From Nodosilinea sp. P-1105 (GTDB lineage Bacteria > Cyanobacteriota > Cyanobacteriia > Phormidesmidales > Phormidesmidaceae), in NCBI RefSeq assembly GCF_012911975.1, contig NZ_SMDQ01000011.1, positions 58,192 to 122,191 of the forward strand: a stretch of DNA of 64,000 nucleotides, written 5' to 3'. Within the stretch, counting starts at the first letter, position 1, and every line of letters starts with the position of its first letter. This document shows positions 34,256 through 42,936 of this stretch, in pieces. The translations under genes were made by a program, and so were the position numbers. The notes beneath the pieces were generated by a model, which did not search any database, had not been told where the DNA came from, and was given only the letters and a program-made list of their open reading frames with translations.

Positions 34256-35524
34256 ATGACAATCGAGGGGACAACTGAGGGCATTGACCTAATTCTGCGG
34301 CAGTGTCGGCTGGTGGGCGCCCCCGATCTGGTCGATATTGCCATCTCTGATGGCCGCATCTATGCCATCTCCCCTCGTCTGGAGGTACTGGCGGCTCAGG
34401 AACTGGCGATCGCGGGCCGATTAGTCAGCCCACCCTTTGTGGAATCTCATATTCATCTAGACTCGGCCCTGACGGCCGGACAACCCCGCTGGAACCAAAG
34501 CGGCACCCTGTTCGAAGGAATTGATATTTGGCGCGATCGCAAGCAGTCCTTGACCCTAGAGGACGTCAAAACTCGGGCGATCGCCACCCTCAAGCAGCAA
34601 GCACAGCAGGGGGTGCTGTTTGTGCGCACCCATGCCGATGTCAGTGAACCTAACTTGATTGCCCTTCAGGCCCTGCTTGAGGTGCGGGATGCCGTTAAAG
34701 ATTGGATCACCGTGCAGGTGGTCGCCTTTCCTCAAGATGGCATCTATGGTAGCGACGGCAACGATGCACTCCTAGAAACCGCCCTGAAGCTCGGAGCCGA
34801 TGCCGTTGGCGGCATTCCTCACTACGAAATGACCCGAGAAGACGGGGTGCAATCAGTCCACCGTATCTTTGAACTGGCCCATCGCTATGACACCCTGATC
34901 GACATTCACTGCGACGAAATTGACGACGATCAATCCCGATTCCTAGAAGTGGTCGCCGCTAGCGCCACGCGATCGGGACTAGGGGCAAGAGTCACGGCCA
35001 GCCACACCACCGCCTTGGCCTCCTACAACAATGCCTACGCCATGAAGCTGATGGGCCTATTAGCCAAATCCGGCATCAATTTCATTGCTAATCCACTGAT
35101 CAACATTACCCTGCAAGGACGGACAGATACCTATCCCAAACGACGCGGGGTGACACGGGTCAAAGAACTCTGGCAGCAGGGGCTGAATGTCAGCTTAGGC
35201 CATGACTGTGTCCAAGATCCCTGGTATAGCTTGGGCACCGGCAACATGTTGACAGTGGCCGCAATGGCCGTCCATGTCTGTCAGATGACAGGCCAAGCCG
35301 AAATTGACGCCTGCTATGACATGGTGACCATGAATGGGGCCAAGACCCTCAAAGTAGAATCTGACTATGGCATCGCCGTCGGTCGCCCGGCCAATCTGAT
35401 AGTGTTAGATGCCGAAACTCCTTACGATGCTATTCGACGCACCGCCACCGTCACCCAAGTGATTTCCCGGGGGCGGCTATTGGTGGAAACCCAGCCCTCG
35501 GTATCCACCTGGTATGGAAATTAG
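34256..35524 (+). CDS. codA: Cytosine deaminase-like metal-dependent amidohydrolase
   Basis: The 422-residue enzyme belongs to the amidohydrolase superfamily. It has the HxH metal motif in VESHIHLDSALT, the following GTLFEGIDIWRDRK typical of cytosine deaminases, the third His in DIHCDEIDDDQS, and the metal-binding Asp in LGHDCVQDPW. It should hydrolyse cytosine (or a related base such as isoguanine or a creatinine-type compound) in the cytoplasm, for pyrimidine salvage. The motif set fits CodA, but substrate specificity within the family varies, so the gene symbol is tentative. It converges on the small membrane gene at 35528 with three bases between stop codons. Confidence 0.85.
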   Translation: MTIEGTTEGIDLILRQCRLVGAPDLVDIAISDGRIYAISPRLEVLAAQELAIAGRLVSPPFVESHIHLDSALTAGQPRWNQSGTLFEGIDIWRDRKQSLTLEDVKTRAIATLKQQAQQGVLFVRTHADVSEPNLIALQALLEVRDAVKDWITVQVVAFPQDGIYGSDGNDALLETALKLGADAVGGIPHYEMTREDGVQSVHRIFELAHRYDTLIDIHCDEIDDDQSRFLEVVAASATRSGLGARVTASHTTALASYNNAYAMKLMGLLAKSGINFIANPLINITLQGRTDTYPKRRGVTRVKELWQQGLNVSLGHDCVQDPWYSLGTGNMLTVAAMAVHVCQMTGQAEIDACYDMVTMNGAKTLKVESDYGIAVGRPANLIVLDAETPYDAIRRTATVTQVISRGRLLVETQPSVSTWYGN

Positions 35525-35527
35525 CGT

Positions 35528-35728
35528 CTATGGGCCTGCTGGGTCCGAGAGCCAGTTTTGCAGCTGTTCCCATAGCGACCCAGGTCCAACCCCCAAAACA
35601 AAGTACAAGACCAGCAACACAAAGCCAATAAACAACGCCATTTGCAGCGTATTCCTAATCAGCTTAAACACCCAACCAAACACCAAGATAGCGACAACAA
35701 TCGCTCCTAGGACAATCAGTAGCTCCAT
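35528..35728 (-). CDS. Small two-helix membrane protein, probable paralogue of 23980-24222
   Basis: This 66-residue protein consists of two hydrophobic segments (LLIVLGAIVVAILVFGWVF and ALFIGFVLLVLYFVLGV) joined by a basic loop (KLIRNTLQ). It ends with GVGPGSLWEQLQNWL. The helix-loop-helix-GxxPxxLW layout matches the 80-residue protein upstream of the antiporter gene. The function is unknown. It is divergent from the pseudokinase-like gene, with which it shares a 77-base promoter region. Confidence 0.7.
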   Translation of the reverse strand: MELLIVLGAIVVAILVFGWVFKLIRNTLQMALFIGFVLLVLYFVLGVGPGSLWEQLQNWLSDPAGP

Positions 35729-35805
35729 CTATCTATGCCTCCCGCAACAGGTGTTAAAGTGGCAGGGAAATCCACCACTTGCAGCCATTCGGCTTTTCTG
35801 CGCCT

Positions 35806-37395
35806 ATGACCCTCGCCCTTGGCACTGCCCTCAAACATGGCTCCTATGTGATTGATGCCCAGGGCATCGACGACACCATTGGTCCAGTGTATTTGGCCAC
35901 CCATGTGCCTAAAGGTGAATGGGTCCAGTTGCGCATTCTGGGTAGTCGCCATCCCGAAGCTATCCCTCCAACTGAGGTCCGACAAGGGTTTTATCACCAT
36001 CTGGAGACCCTGCCCACCTGGCAACATCCTTTATTATCAGGGGTATTATCGGGGTTTGAAGAAGACGGGGTATGCTACCAAACCTTACCCACCACCCTAG
36101 GGGTGCCCTTGTCCCGGTTGGTATCGCCTCAGGTGCCATTCCCTGTTGATCGTAGCCTGGCTCTGATGCATCAACTCTACAGCGGGTTAAACGTCCTACG
36201 ATCCTTTGGTTGGGGGGGCTTGCGTTTGCATTTAGACCAATTCTGGCAGGGGGCCGATGGCCAAACCTTGACGTTCGTCGGATTTGATTTGCCCCCCGCA
36301 GAGCCAGCGGATGACGCTACCCTAGAGCCAGCTGTGGTAAAGGCTCTAAGTCGCCTGCTTTATACCCTGCTTACCGGTTACCCAGCGGCAGCCACCCAAG
36401 CTCCTTTAGCGGTGGATATGCGCCACCGTCAGCCTAGTCTGCCCCCCAGCCTGGATGCACTGGTGGAACCTGGTAGTCATGGTGCTGCCCCCCTCTCCTT
36501 GGCCGCTTGGGGGGCGTTACTTCCCTCCCTCAACCAGATGTCACCGGCCTCGAATACCCAAGCCATCCAGCCAACTCCACCGCCCCCCCAGCCTGTGCCT
36601 GCCCCCAGCCCTCATGCCCAATCCACAGGTGGGGGAATCACCCATCCTGCATCCCAAGGCGCTCCTACAACTCAAATTCTGGCCCCTCATCAGCCCCCAG
36701 TCGGTCAGCGACGCTCGGCTTGGACACCCTTGGCCCTAGGGTTAACAGGCCTGGTGGCCAGTTTAGCTGGGCTTAGTCTGGGCCTCTATGCTCGCTTACA
36801 ACCCGCCAACGTTTCGTCGTCCCCGGCTGCGGATCGCTTCAACCCCAATCAGTCCTTCCCTTCCTTACCTGACTGGTCAGAGAACACCCTCTGGCAGCCT
36901 TGGGATCAAGCCCCTAGTTTGCGTCGCCGACCGAACTATGGCGATGCTCCCCCCAGCCGCTTCGAAGAGACCCAACCTAACTCAGCCCCGGAGTTGGGCC
37001 TACCGTCTACCCCCCAGCCCCAAGTGCCAGCCCCAGATCCCACCGCTGCGCCACCCATGCCCGACCCAGAACCAGCTCCAAGGGAACGGCGGCCAGATCC
37101 TGTAGAAGCCGCTCCTTCTCCCCCCCCAGAGGGAACATCCAACGGCGGCACTCAGCGGCGAGAAGCCGCTCCGCCGGTTGATCCGCCGCCGCCCCTAGCG
37201 CCCCCTTCCTTACCTCAGGCCCCAGCCCCCTCCCCATCTCCCTCTTCTGGAGCTACCCCAGGTGCCGCCCCAGGGATATCGGCTCCAGCCCCTCCAACCA
37301 ATCACACTCGCCCTGCTGCTCCTGCCCCTGGGGACTCGCAAGTTAATCAAGTCCCAGCGTCATTCCCGCACAGGCGGGAATCCCTGATGGGATAG
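35806..37395 (+). CDS. Pseudokinase-like protein with one transmembrane helix and a proline-rich tail
   Basis: The first about 235 residues follow the order of a protein kinase fold. The order is HGSYVIDAQGIDDTIGPVYLA (glycine-loop position), a beta strand WVQLRILG, a hinge CYQTLPTTLGVPLSRLV, and ALMHQLYSGLNVLRSFGW. Degenerate LRLHLDQFW and FVGFDLPP stand at the HRD and DFG positions. The Lys, HRD Asp and DFG Asp are not recognisable, so I expect no kinase activity. A transmembrane helix (LALGLTGLVASLAGLSLGLY) lies near residues 300-325, followed by about 200 residues very rich in Pro, Ala and Ser. I chose the ATG at 35806 over a TTG at 35779. The last 12 codons run through a dispersed repeat. 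Confidence 0.65.
   Translation: MTLALGTALKHGSYVIDAQGIDDTIGPVYLATHVPKGEWVQLRILGSRHPEAIPPTEVRQGFYHHLETLPTWQHPLLSGVLSGFEEDGVCYQTLPTTLGVPLSRLVSPQVPFPVDRSLALMHQLYSGLNVLRSFGWGGLRLHLDQFWQGADGQTLTFVGFDLPPAEPADDATLEPAVVKALSRLLYTLLTGYPAAATQAPLAVDMRHRQPSLPPSLDALVEPGSHGAAPLSLAAWGALLPSLNQMSPASNTQAIQPTPPPPQPVPAPSPHAQSTGGGITHPASQGAPTTQILAPHQPPVGQRRSAWTPLALGLTGLVASLAGLSLGLYARLQPANVSSSPAADRFNPNQSFPSLPDWSENTLWQPWDQAPSLRRRPNYGDAPPSRFEETQPNSAPELGLPSTPQPQVPAPDPTAAPPMPDPEPAPRERRPDPVEAAPSPPPEGTSNGGTQRREAAPPVDPPPPLAPPSLPQAPAPSPSPSSGATPGAAPGISAPAPPTNHTRPAAPAPGDSQVNQVPASFPHRRESLMG
37362..37381. repeat. ATTCCCGC/GCGGGAAT palindrome inside the end of the pseudokinase-like gene
   Basis: ATTCCCGC (37362-37369) and GCGGGAAT (37374-37381) are perfect arms around ACAG. 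GTCATTCCCGC...GCGGGAATCC is a very widespread bacterial intergenic repeat. Here it encodes residues HRRES near the C terminus, and the gene stops 14 bases after it. Confidence 0.85.
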
Positions 37396-37469
37396 CGGCT
37401 CTAGCGGGTACTTTATGGTGAGCTGCATCCCCAAGCTCTAGCTAAGCGTATTACAGCAAATACTTTATG

Positions 37470-37497
37470 TGTGTCATCCATGGTGTGTCATCCATGG
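37470..37497. repeat. Two tandem copies of a 14-base unit
   Basis: TGTGTCATCCATGG is present twice in direct succession (37470-37483, 37484-37497), with no mismatch. It lies in the 250-base gap between the pseudokinase-like gene and the small coiled-coil gene. Confidence 0.9.
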
Positions 37498-37603
37498 CCT
37501 AAAGATGGTTGAGCCCATAAGTGGGCTTGTATCTGCTGAGATGTTTGGTTCAGAAACCCAGCTACCCTCCGGGTTTATCATGGGCTGAAGATGTTAAGAG
37601 GGT

Positions 37604-37609
37604 TATAAT
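37604..37609 (+). promoter_or_regulatory. -10 box upstream of the small coiled-coil gene
   Basis: A perfect TATAAT at 37604-37609 would place a transcription start near 37616, 30 bases before the ATG at 37646. The corresponding -35 position has no good match, so the assignment rests on the -10 box and its location. Confidence 0.5.
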
Positions 37610-37645
37610 TTTATAAACCTAGGTAAGCATCCACTGAGGATAACT

Positions 37646-37981
37646 ATGAGCGACCCTATGCTGCACGCATTTTTTGTTGGCCGCGCCTTGGCCGAGGTGC
37701 TCAACGAGCAGGCCGAACGTCTGGTCACAGACAGCTTAAGCCTGCTGGGTAAGTTTGATGCGGAGCAGCGCGAACGCCTGCGACAATTGACAGAGGATGT
37801 GATGGCCCGGGCCCAGCAAGCGGAAGCGGAAGCGGCTCAGACTGCCTCTGGGGTAATTTCCACCGCTGGCTCTGGTACAGATGGCTCATCAACCCAAGAT
37901 TTACAAGCCACCATCGATACCTTACGGGCCGAGGTTGCTCAAGTGCGGGTGGCGCTGCAGCAATATCGCACCACGGTCTGA
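37646..37981 (+). CDS. Conserved cyanobacterial small coiled-coil protein
   Basis: The 111-residue protein begins MSDPMLHAFFVGRALAEVLNE, a strongly conserved cyanobacterial N terminus. It continues as amphipathic helix (LGKFDAEQRERLRQLTEDVM), and after a Gly/Ser/Thr-rich linker ends with a short coiled coil (DLQATIDTLRAEVAQVRVAL). I recall this type as DUF6825, without a known function. It has no membrane segment. It precedes the UbiB-like kinase gene by 129 bases on the same strand. A -10 box lies at 37604-37609. Confidence 0.72.
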   Translation: MSDPMLHAFFVGRALAEVLNEQAERLVTDSLSLLGKFDAEQRERLRQLTEDVMARAQQAEAEAAQTASGVISTAGSGTDGSSTQDLQATIDTLRAEVAQVRVALQQYRTTV

Positions 37982-38110
37982 GGGCTAGGGGCCATCTGTA
38001 GCTCCTCACCCAATCAACCTGGCTGTTATGTTCAAGGGGTGACAGCCAAGTTTTTTGATGGGCTGAGTTATCGTCTTATATAGAACCGGACTAAGGGTAT
38101 AGGAGTTTGA

Positions 38111-39967
38111 GTGTCCGCTGTTTCAGATTCATCTGCACCGCCTGTGGCTGACTCATTACCGCAAGGGGATGGGAAAGATGTCGTGGGCCAATCTCAGGAC
38201 GTCCTGCCGGAGATTATGGGAGCATCGTCGGCCCATAGCTCTGCCTCAAACGGCCATGTTGCGGTTTCTACCGTAGAAAAACCTTTGGTATTTACCCAAG
38301 ACGCTTACCGGTGGAACCGAGGTCACTATTCTCGCCAGCGGCGATTTGTGGATATCTGGGGATTTGTGCTGCGGTTGCTAGGGGCTCGGTGGCTCTATGG
38401 TAAAGCTTGGAGCTATGGGGGCACGATCACTCCAGAGAAACAAGCGGCCCGCCGCCGTCGGTTAGCTGTTTGGATTCGACAGACACTGTTGGAACTAGGT
38501 CCCACCTTCATTAAAGTTGGGCAGCTTTTTTCGACTCGGGCAGATATTTTCCCGATTGAGTTTGTTGAAGAGCTCTCGAAGCTGCAAGACCGAGTACCAG
38601 CCTTTAGTTATGAGCAAGCCCGCCAGATCATTGAGACTGATCTGGGCAAGCCTATTCAAACCCTTTACCGCACCTTTGATCCAATTCCCCTAGCCGCAGC
38701 CAGCCTTGGTCAAGTGCATCGGGCTCAGCTTCACAATGGCGAAGAGGTGGTGGTCAAGGTACAGCGACCGGGCTTAAAGGCACTATTTACGATTGATCTG
38801 TCTATTCTCAAAGGCATTGCTCACTATTTCCAAAATCACCCTAACTGGGGCAAGGGCCGAGACTGGGTCGGCATTTACGAAGAATGCTGTCGCATTTTGT
38901 GGCAAGAAATTGATTATCTAAATGAAGGTCGCAACGCTGATACTTTCAGGCGAAACTTTCGCCAAGCAGACTGGGTGAATGTGCCCCGGGTATTTTGGCG
39001 GTTTACCTCGCCTCGGGTGCTGACCCTGGAATATATGCCAGGGATTAAAATCAGCCACTACGATGCTCTGGAGGCCGCCGGTCTAGATCGTAAGCGGCTA
39101 GCTCAACTAGGCGCTCAAGCCTATTTACACCAGCTCTTGGGTGAGGGTTTCTTCCATGCTGATCCTCATCCCGGTAACATTGCTGTCAGCCTAGACGGTT
39201 CCCTGATTTTCTATGACTTTGGCATGATGGGCCAGGTTCAGCCGGTGACGCGCCAGCGGTTAATGGGAACGTTTGTGGGTGTTGCCCAGCGTAATGCTGA
39301 TCAAGTCATGGATTCCCTGATTGAGCTGGGGGCTCTGGCTGAAGTGGAAGACATGAGCCCAGTCCGTCGTTCTATCCAATATATTTTGGATAATTTCATG
39401 GACAAACCCTTTGAGGAGCAGTCCATTGATGCCATTAGCGACGACTTGTATGCGGTGGCCTACGACCAGCCCTTCCGATTTCCGGCCACCTTCACCTTTG
39501 TGATGCGGGCGTTTTCTACCCTAGAAGGGGTTGGCAAAGGGCTTGATCCCGAGTTTAATTTTATGGAGGCGGCTAAGCCGTTTGCGGCACAGCTTATGAA
39601 TACTGGCAATTCGACCGATGGTACCAATAGCCTATTGGGGGAAATTAGCCGTCAAGCAGCCCAGGTCAGTACATCGGCCCTAGGCTTGCCCAGACGCATT
39701 GAAGATACTCTCGATAAGCTAGAACGGGGAGATATTCGAGTGCGGGTGCGATCAATTGAAACTGATCGCGCCTTGCGGCGCATTAGTGGCGTTAGCATGG
39801 CTAATAACTATGCTATTTTGGTGGGCGCGTTCACCCTTTCAGCAACTGGGTTACTATTGTCTGAATTAGCCTGGTTAGCGCTACTGCCTGGGGCGTTAGC
39901 TCTGGTCACAGGGATAGCCTTTATCCGATCGGTGATGAAAGTAAACCGGGCTGACCGGCTGCCTTAA
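38111..39967 (+). CDS. ABC1/AarF/UbiB family atypical kinase
   Basis: The 618-residue protein belongs to the ABC1/UbiB family of atypical kinase/ATPases that support quinone and lipid metabolism in bacteria, mitochondria and plastids. The signature sequence KVGQLFSTRADIFP (KxGQ motif) is present. So are AASLGQVHRAQL (alanine-rich nucleotide loop), VVVKVQRPGL with the Lys, HADPHPGNI for the catalytic loop and FYDFGMMG for DFG. Two C-terminal hydrophobic helices (YAILVGAFTLSATGLLLS, LALLPGALALVTGIAFI) anchor it in the membrane. The start is GTG at 38111 with AGGAG upstream. The first 75 residues are low-complexity. A PP2C phosphatase gene follows after 21 bases, suggesting co-transcription. Confidence 0.93.
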   Translation: MSAVSDSSAPPVADSLPQGDGKDVVGQSQDVLPEIMGASSAHSSASNGHVAVSTVEKPLVFTQDAYRWNRGHYSRQRRFVDIWGFVLRLLGARWLYGKAWSYGGTITPEKQAARRRRLAVWIRQTLLELGPTFIKVGQLFSTRADIFPIEFVEELSKLQDRVPAFSYEQARQIIETDLGKPIQTLYRTFDPIPLAAASLGQVHRAQLHNGEEVVVKVQRPGLKALFTIDLSILKGIAHYFQNHPNWGKGRDWVGIYEECCRILWQEIDYLNEGRNADTFRRNFRQADWVNVPRVFWRFTSPRVLTLEYMPGIKISHYDALEAAGLDRKRLAQLGAQAYLHQLLGEGFFHADPHPGNIAVSLDGSLIFYDFGMMGQVQPVTRQRLMGTFVGVAQRNADQVMDSLIELGALAEVEDMSPVRRSIQYILDNFMDKPFEEQSIDAISDDLYAVAYDQPFRFPATFTFVMRAFSTLEGVGKGLDPEFNFMEAAKPFAAQLMNTGNSTDGTNSLLGEISRQAAQVSTSALGLPRRIEDTLDKLERGDIRVRVRSIETDRALRRISGVSMANNYAILVGAFTLSATGLLLSELAWLALLPGALALVTGIAFIRSVMKVNRADRLP

Positions 39968-39988
39968 CCCTTACGTAACCCATATGTT

Positions 39989-40741
39989 ATGGTAGATTGC
40001 CAGTTTTCAGGATTGTCTGATCCTGGGTTGGTGCGCACGAGCAACCAGGATGACTACTACATTGATCCTGATGGGCGCTTCTTTATTGTGGCCGATGGCA
40101 TGGGTGGGCATGCTGGCGGGCAAGAGGCCAGCCGATTAGCCACAATAACCATCAAAACCTTTCTAGACCAGCATTGGCACGGCGAAGTGCCGACAGAAAC
40201 CCTGCTGAAAAAAGCGCTTGGTCAGGCGAATATGGCCATTTTGGCTGACCAGCGTCGCTATCCTGAGCGGGCGGATATGGGTACCACTGTGGTTATCTTG
40301 ACCTTTCGTGACCAGGATGCCCAACCCTGGTGCGCCCATGTCGGCGATTCTCGCCTATATCGTCTTCGAGGTCATTTGCTTGAGCAACTGACAGAAGACC
40401 ACACCTGGATTGCCCGAGCCATTCGAGAAGGGGAGTTAACGGCCCTAGAGTCTCGCAATCATCCCTGGCGCCATGTCCTTTCCCAGTGCCTAGGACGGGA
40501 AGATTTAGCCCAGATTGAGGTGCAGCCTATTCAGGTGCAGTCTGGCGATCGCCTGATGTTGTGCAGTGATGGCCTCACTGAAGAATTGTCAGATCATTTA
40601 ATTGCCTCGCAACTTAAGTCCGTGCGGGCTTGTGAGGCCGCTGCAACGGCCCTGGTTAATGCCGCCAAGCAGCGGGGAGGGCGGGACAACATTACGGTCG
40701 TGGTCGTCAATCTACTGGCTGAGAAAGCGTCTGCTTCCTAG
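39989..40741 (+). CDS. PP2C-type Ser/Thr protein phosphatase
   Basis: The 250-residue phosphatase carries the metal-binding motifs of the PPM/PP2C family: RTSNQDDYYI, VADGMGGHAGG, HVGDSRLYRLR, CSDGLTEEL and GRDNITVVVV. It has no extra domains and no membrane segment, like bacterial Stp/PrpC. It should dephosphorylate proteins phosphorylated by Hanks-type kinases, of which three are encoded in this window. It lies 21 bases behind the UbiB-like gene. Its TAG stop codon shares its last base with the first base of a palindromic MITE-like element. Confidence 0.95.
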   Translation: MVDCQFSGLSDPGLVRTSNQDDYYIDPDGRFFIVADGMGGHAGGQEASRLATITIKTFLDQHWHGEVPTETLLKKALGQANMAILADQRRYPERADMGTTVVILTFRDQDAQPWCAHVGDSRLYRLRGHLLEQLTEDHTWIARAIREGELTALESRNHPWRHVLSQCLGREDLAQIEVQPIQVQSGDRLMLCSDGLTEELSDHLIASQLKSVRACEAAATALVNAAKQRGGRDNITVVVVNLLAEKASAS

Positions 40742-40927
40742 CCTAGTGGTCTGTCAAGCTTAAATCTGGAGGTTGGGTGAAATGCTAGTAAACCTAACAG
40801 GGCTTACTGCTGTTGGGTTTGCTCCCCTGGCGACGCTGAGTCCAGAGCACACCCTACGCGAACGCGAACACTTCATTCCACCCAACTGCCGAGAGCTCTC
40901 ATGATCTGATTTGACAAACCACTAGGC
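40741..40927. mobile_element. 187-bp palindromic MITE-like element
   Basis: The terminal inverted repeats are GCCTAGTGGTCTGTCAA (from 40741) and TTGACAAACCACTAGGC (to 40927), differing at one position. Inside, GTTGGGTGAAATG and CATTCCACCCAAC are a second inverted pair, and AAACCTAACAG/CTGTTGGGTTT a third. There is no ORF. Nested palindromy, defined ends and a size below 200 bp fit a nonautonomous transposable element; no transposase source is visible here. I could not define a target duplication. Confidence 0.78.
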
Positions 40928-41290
40928 CTCCGTACCAGGGCCTGTGGCTACAACAGCTAAAAAATCCAGAAAGAAGTTTACTCTGAGCATTTTTACTTAG
41001 AGACAGTTGGTAAATAAGTGTAAAACCAGGGTAGGGAGGTGACGTCTGTGGGATGAATTGCTATAGCCCCTTTTGATCCCAAAGACGGATGCACTATTGT
41101 CAAATGATTGTTATATTTCGTAAAATGATCAGCAATGGTACATTCCCATGTTGTGGTTATGGCCAGGTCCGATCTCTCATGTCGTGGCTTTTTGGCTAAC
41201 TATCCAGTTTCTAGGCCTTTGCAGGCTGGATTCTGGTTTAGGGCTATTGATCCCCGTTTGGGGGTGTTGTTCTCTCTCAGGAGTAAATCC
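40928..41290. other. nblA upstream region
   Basis: No gene is seen. A GTA-N8-TAA (41010-41023) resembles half of an NtcA site but is neither exact nor at a convincing distance from a -10 box. The open frame that extends upstream of nblA to 41135 has no ribosome-binding site and no family resemblance. The region is therefore treated as leader. Confidence 0.5.
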
Positions 41291-41485
41291 ATGAATGAAC
41301 CGATGCAACTCTCTTTGGAACAGCAGTTCAACCTCAAGTCTTTCGAGACCCAGGTTGACAAAATGAGCCGAGAACAGGCTCAGCAGTTCCTGGTTAAGCT
41401 TTATGAGCAAATGATGATGCGGGAAACCATGTATAAACACTTTTTGAAGCATGAGTGGGGTATTGGCCCTAACCCGCAGATTTAG
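41291..41485 (+). CDS. nblA: Phycobilisome degradation protein NblA
   Basis: NblA is a small adaptor that binds phycobiliproteins and brings them to a Clp protease when nitrogen or other nutrients are short. The 64-residue product shows the family pattern: LSLEQQFNLKSFETQV at the N terminus, QAQQFLVKLYEQMMMRETMYKHFLKHEWG over the two helices, and the length is typical (54-65). I chose the ATG at 41291, behind CAGGAG (about 41278-41283), and not the start of the longer frame at 41135. The gene sits alone between a MITE-like element and the USP gene. Its presence indicates that the organism makes phycobilisomes. Confidence 0.93.
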   Translation: MNEPMQLSLEQQFNLKSFETQVDKMSREQAQQFLVKLYEQMMMRETMYKHFLKHEWGIGPNPQI

Positions 41486-42041
41486 TCCCATAGCCGACCG
41501 TCCGAGTTAACGCACTGAAGACGGCGACCTCCCTCTCTCGCAAGGTTCTGAGAATCAGGCTGGGGATGTTGGGGCGTCAGCTTCGATGCTTGTCACTAAT
41601 TCTATAGTTCTACTTCTTCTTGCTGATTTTTAAGACCTAGCTTTATGATCCGTCCAGGGCGGATGTTAGAGCATAATTTTATTCAAAGACAAAGAAACAC
41701 TGGAAGCAATAAAGCCTAGGAACATAGGTAGATTTCAGGGTTATCTGGGATGTCATGCCATTGATCTGCATGATGGTCGTCATTGGATTGACTGATCCTA
41801 TGGCAACTGAAGGCTGCACTCATCACTTATCTTTCTAGGAACCTATCTCCAAAAGGGTGCTGACGCAGCTGTGATAGAGCTGAGTCTGGTTAACGAACCG
41901 GTCAGGACCTTCTGGGTTAAATGCCTCGTTCAGGGGTTATGGTAATAAATAAGGCCAAAACTGTAGCCCTTTGAGGGCATGGTTGGTGTGGATGGCAATC
42001 GGCTTGCCTTGTACCCATTGTCTTACCCAGAAGAGGAGATT
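41486..42041. other. Intergenic region without recognised features
   Basis: I find no gene, RNA or repeat that I can name in these 556 bases. The part just before the USP gene holds its ribosome-binding site (AGAGGAGA at 42032-42039). Confidence 0.5.
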
Positions 42042-42914
42042 ATGTTTCGACGGGCTCTGATTTGTACGGACTTTACCGATGGCATCTATCGTTTGGCTCA
42101 GTTTGCACCAAGCCTGGCCAAGGGAGGGTTTCAGTCACTGATCTTTTTTCACAATGTGCCGATTGAGACAGAGCGGGAAATTCCTCGGGAAGAGCCTGAA
42201 AAACTGGCGGAGGCTAAAGACCAGTTGACCCAACTGCTAAGGGAAGTGCCGGAGGACGTAGAGGTTGTCGTTGAAGTCCTGATGGGGCGCCCTGGCGATA
42301 ATATTGTGCGGTTGGCCAAGCAGTACCAGGTGGATGTCATCTTTCTAGGAACACCCACCCGCACCATGTTGGAAGAAAAGCTGTTTGGCAGCACAACCAC
42401 ACAGCTGTCAGAAAAATCTGGTGTACCATTGATCATTTTACGCCCTCAGCTGGTTGCTACCTACACGACAGAAGAACTGTCCTTGCGCTGTCGTCATCTC
42501 TTCCGGTATCTGCTGCTCCCCTATGATGGTTCCCCTGGAAGCAAAGTACTGGTCGACTATATTCGCAAACAAGTGCAAAACAACCCGAATTCAGTATTGG
42601 AGAGGGTCAGATTACTACGGGTGATCGACGATACTGTTCGTCGAGAACTGCAGGGAGATCATCCGATGCAGGAGGCCCAGCAAGAGTTGGAACAAGTACA
42701 AGCCGACTTGGCGGCTTTGAACCTGGTGGTTAACATTAACATCGTCAAAGGGGATCCCATTCAGGAAATTATGGCTGTAGCCGAAAAGCATGACATTGGG
42801 GCGATCGCCATTTGTTCAAGCGATGGTGGAGGACTGTTTAAGTGGTCGGCCCCTAGCCTAGCTCGGGAGGTGTTGCGCCAGAGTTGGCACCCGGTATTGT
42901 ACATCCCGTCCTAA
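42042..42914 (+). CDS. Tandem-domain universal stress protein
   Basis: The 290-residue protein contains two USP domains. The first starts MFRRALICTDFTDGIYRLAQ and ends with LIFLGTPTRT...EKSGVPLIILRP. The second starts RYLLLPYDGSPGSKVLVDYI and ends IGAIAICSSDGG...VLRQSWHPVLYIPS. The first domain has the LGTPTR segment where ATP-binding members have GxxGx9GS, so nucleotide binding is uncertain. Such proteins are cytoplasmic and respond to stress. The start is the ATG at 42042 with a strong AGGAGA ribosome-binding site; the open frame upstream to 41979 is not family-like. It converges with the kinase gene at 42937. Confidence 0.88.
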   Translation: MFRRALICTDFTDGIYRLAQFAPSLAKGGFQSLIFFHNVPIETEREIPREEPEKLAEAKDQLTQLLREVPEDVEVVVEVLMGRPGDNIVRLAKQYQVDVIFLGTPTRTMLEEKLFGSTTTQLSEKSGVPLIILRPQLVATYTTEELSLRCRHLFRYLLLPYDGSPGSKVLVDYIRKQVQNNPNSVLERVRLLRVIDDTVRRELQGDHPMQEAQQELEQVQADLAALNLVVNINIVKGDPIQEIMAVAEKHDIGAIAICSSDGGGLFKWSAPSLAREVLRQSWHPVLYIPS

Positions 42915-42936
42915 TAAACCCCTGCCTTGGCATCCC

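Noticed and set aside
36507..36776. Alternative frames within the proline-rich region of the pseudokinase-like gene
   Set aside because: High GC and proline-rich composition keep all three frames open by chance; only one connects to the kinase-like domain.
41010..41023. Possible NtcA site upstream of nblA
   Set aside because: It reads GTA-N8-TAA instead of GTA-N8-TAC, and no -10 box lies at the usual distance of about 22 bases.
41135..41290. N-terminal extension of nblA
   Set aside because: The added 52 residues match nothing in the NblA family, and the ATG at 41291 has its own ribosome-binding site.
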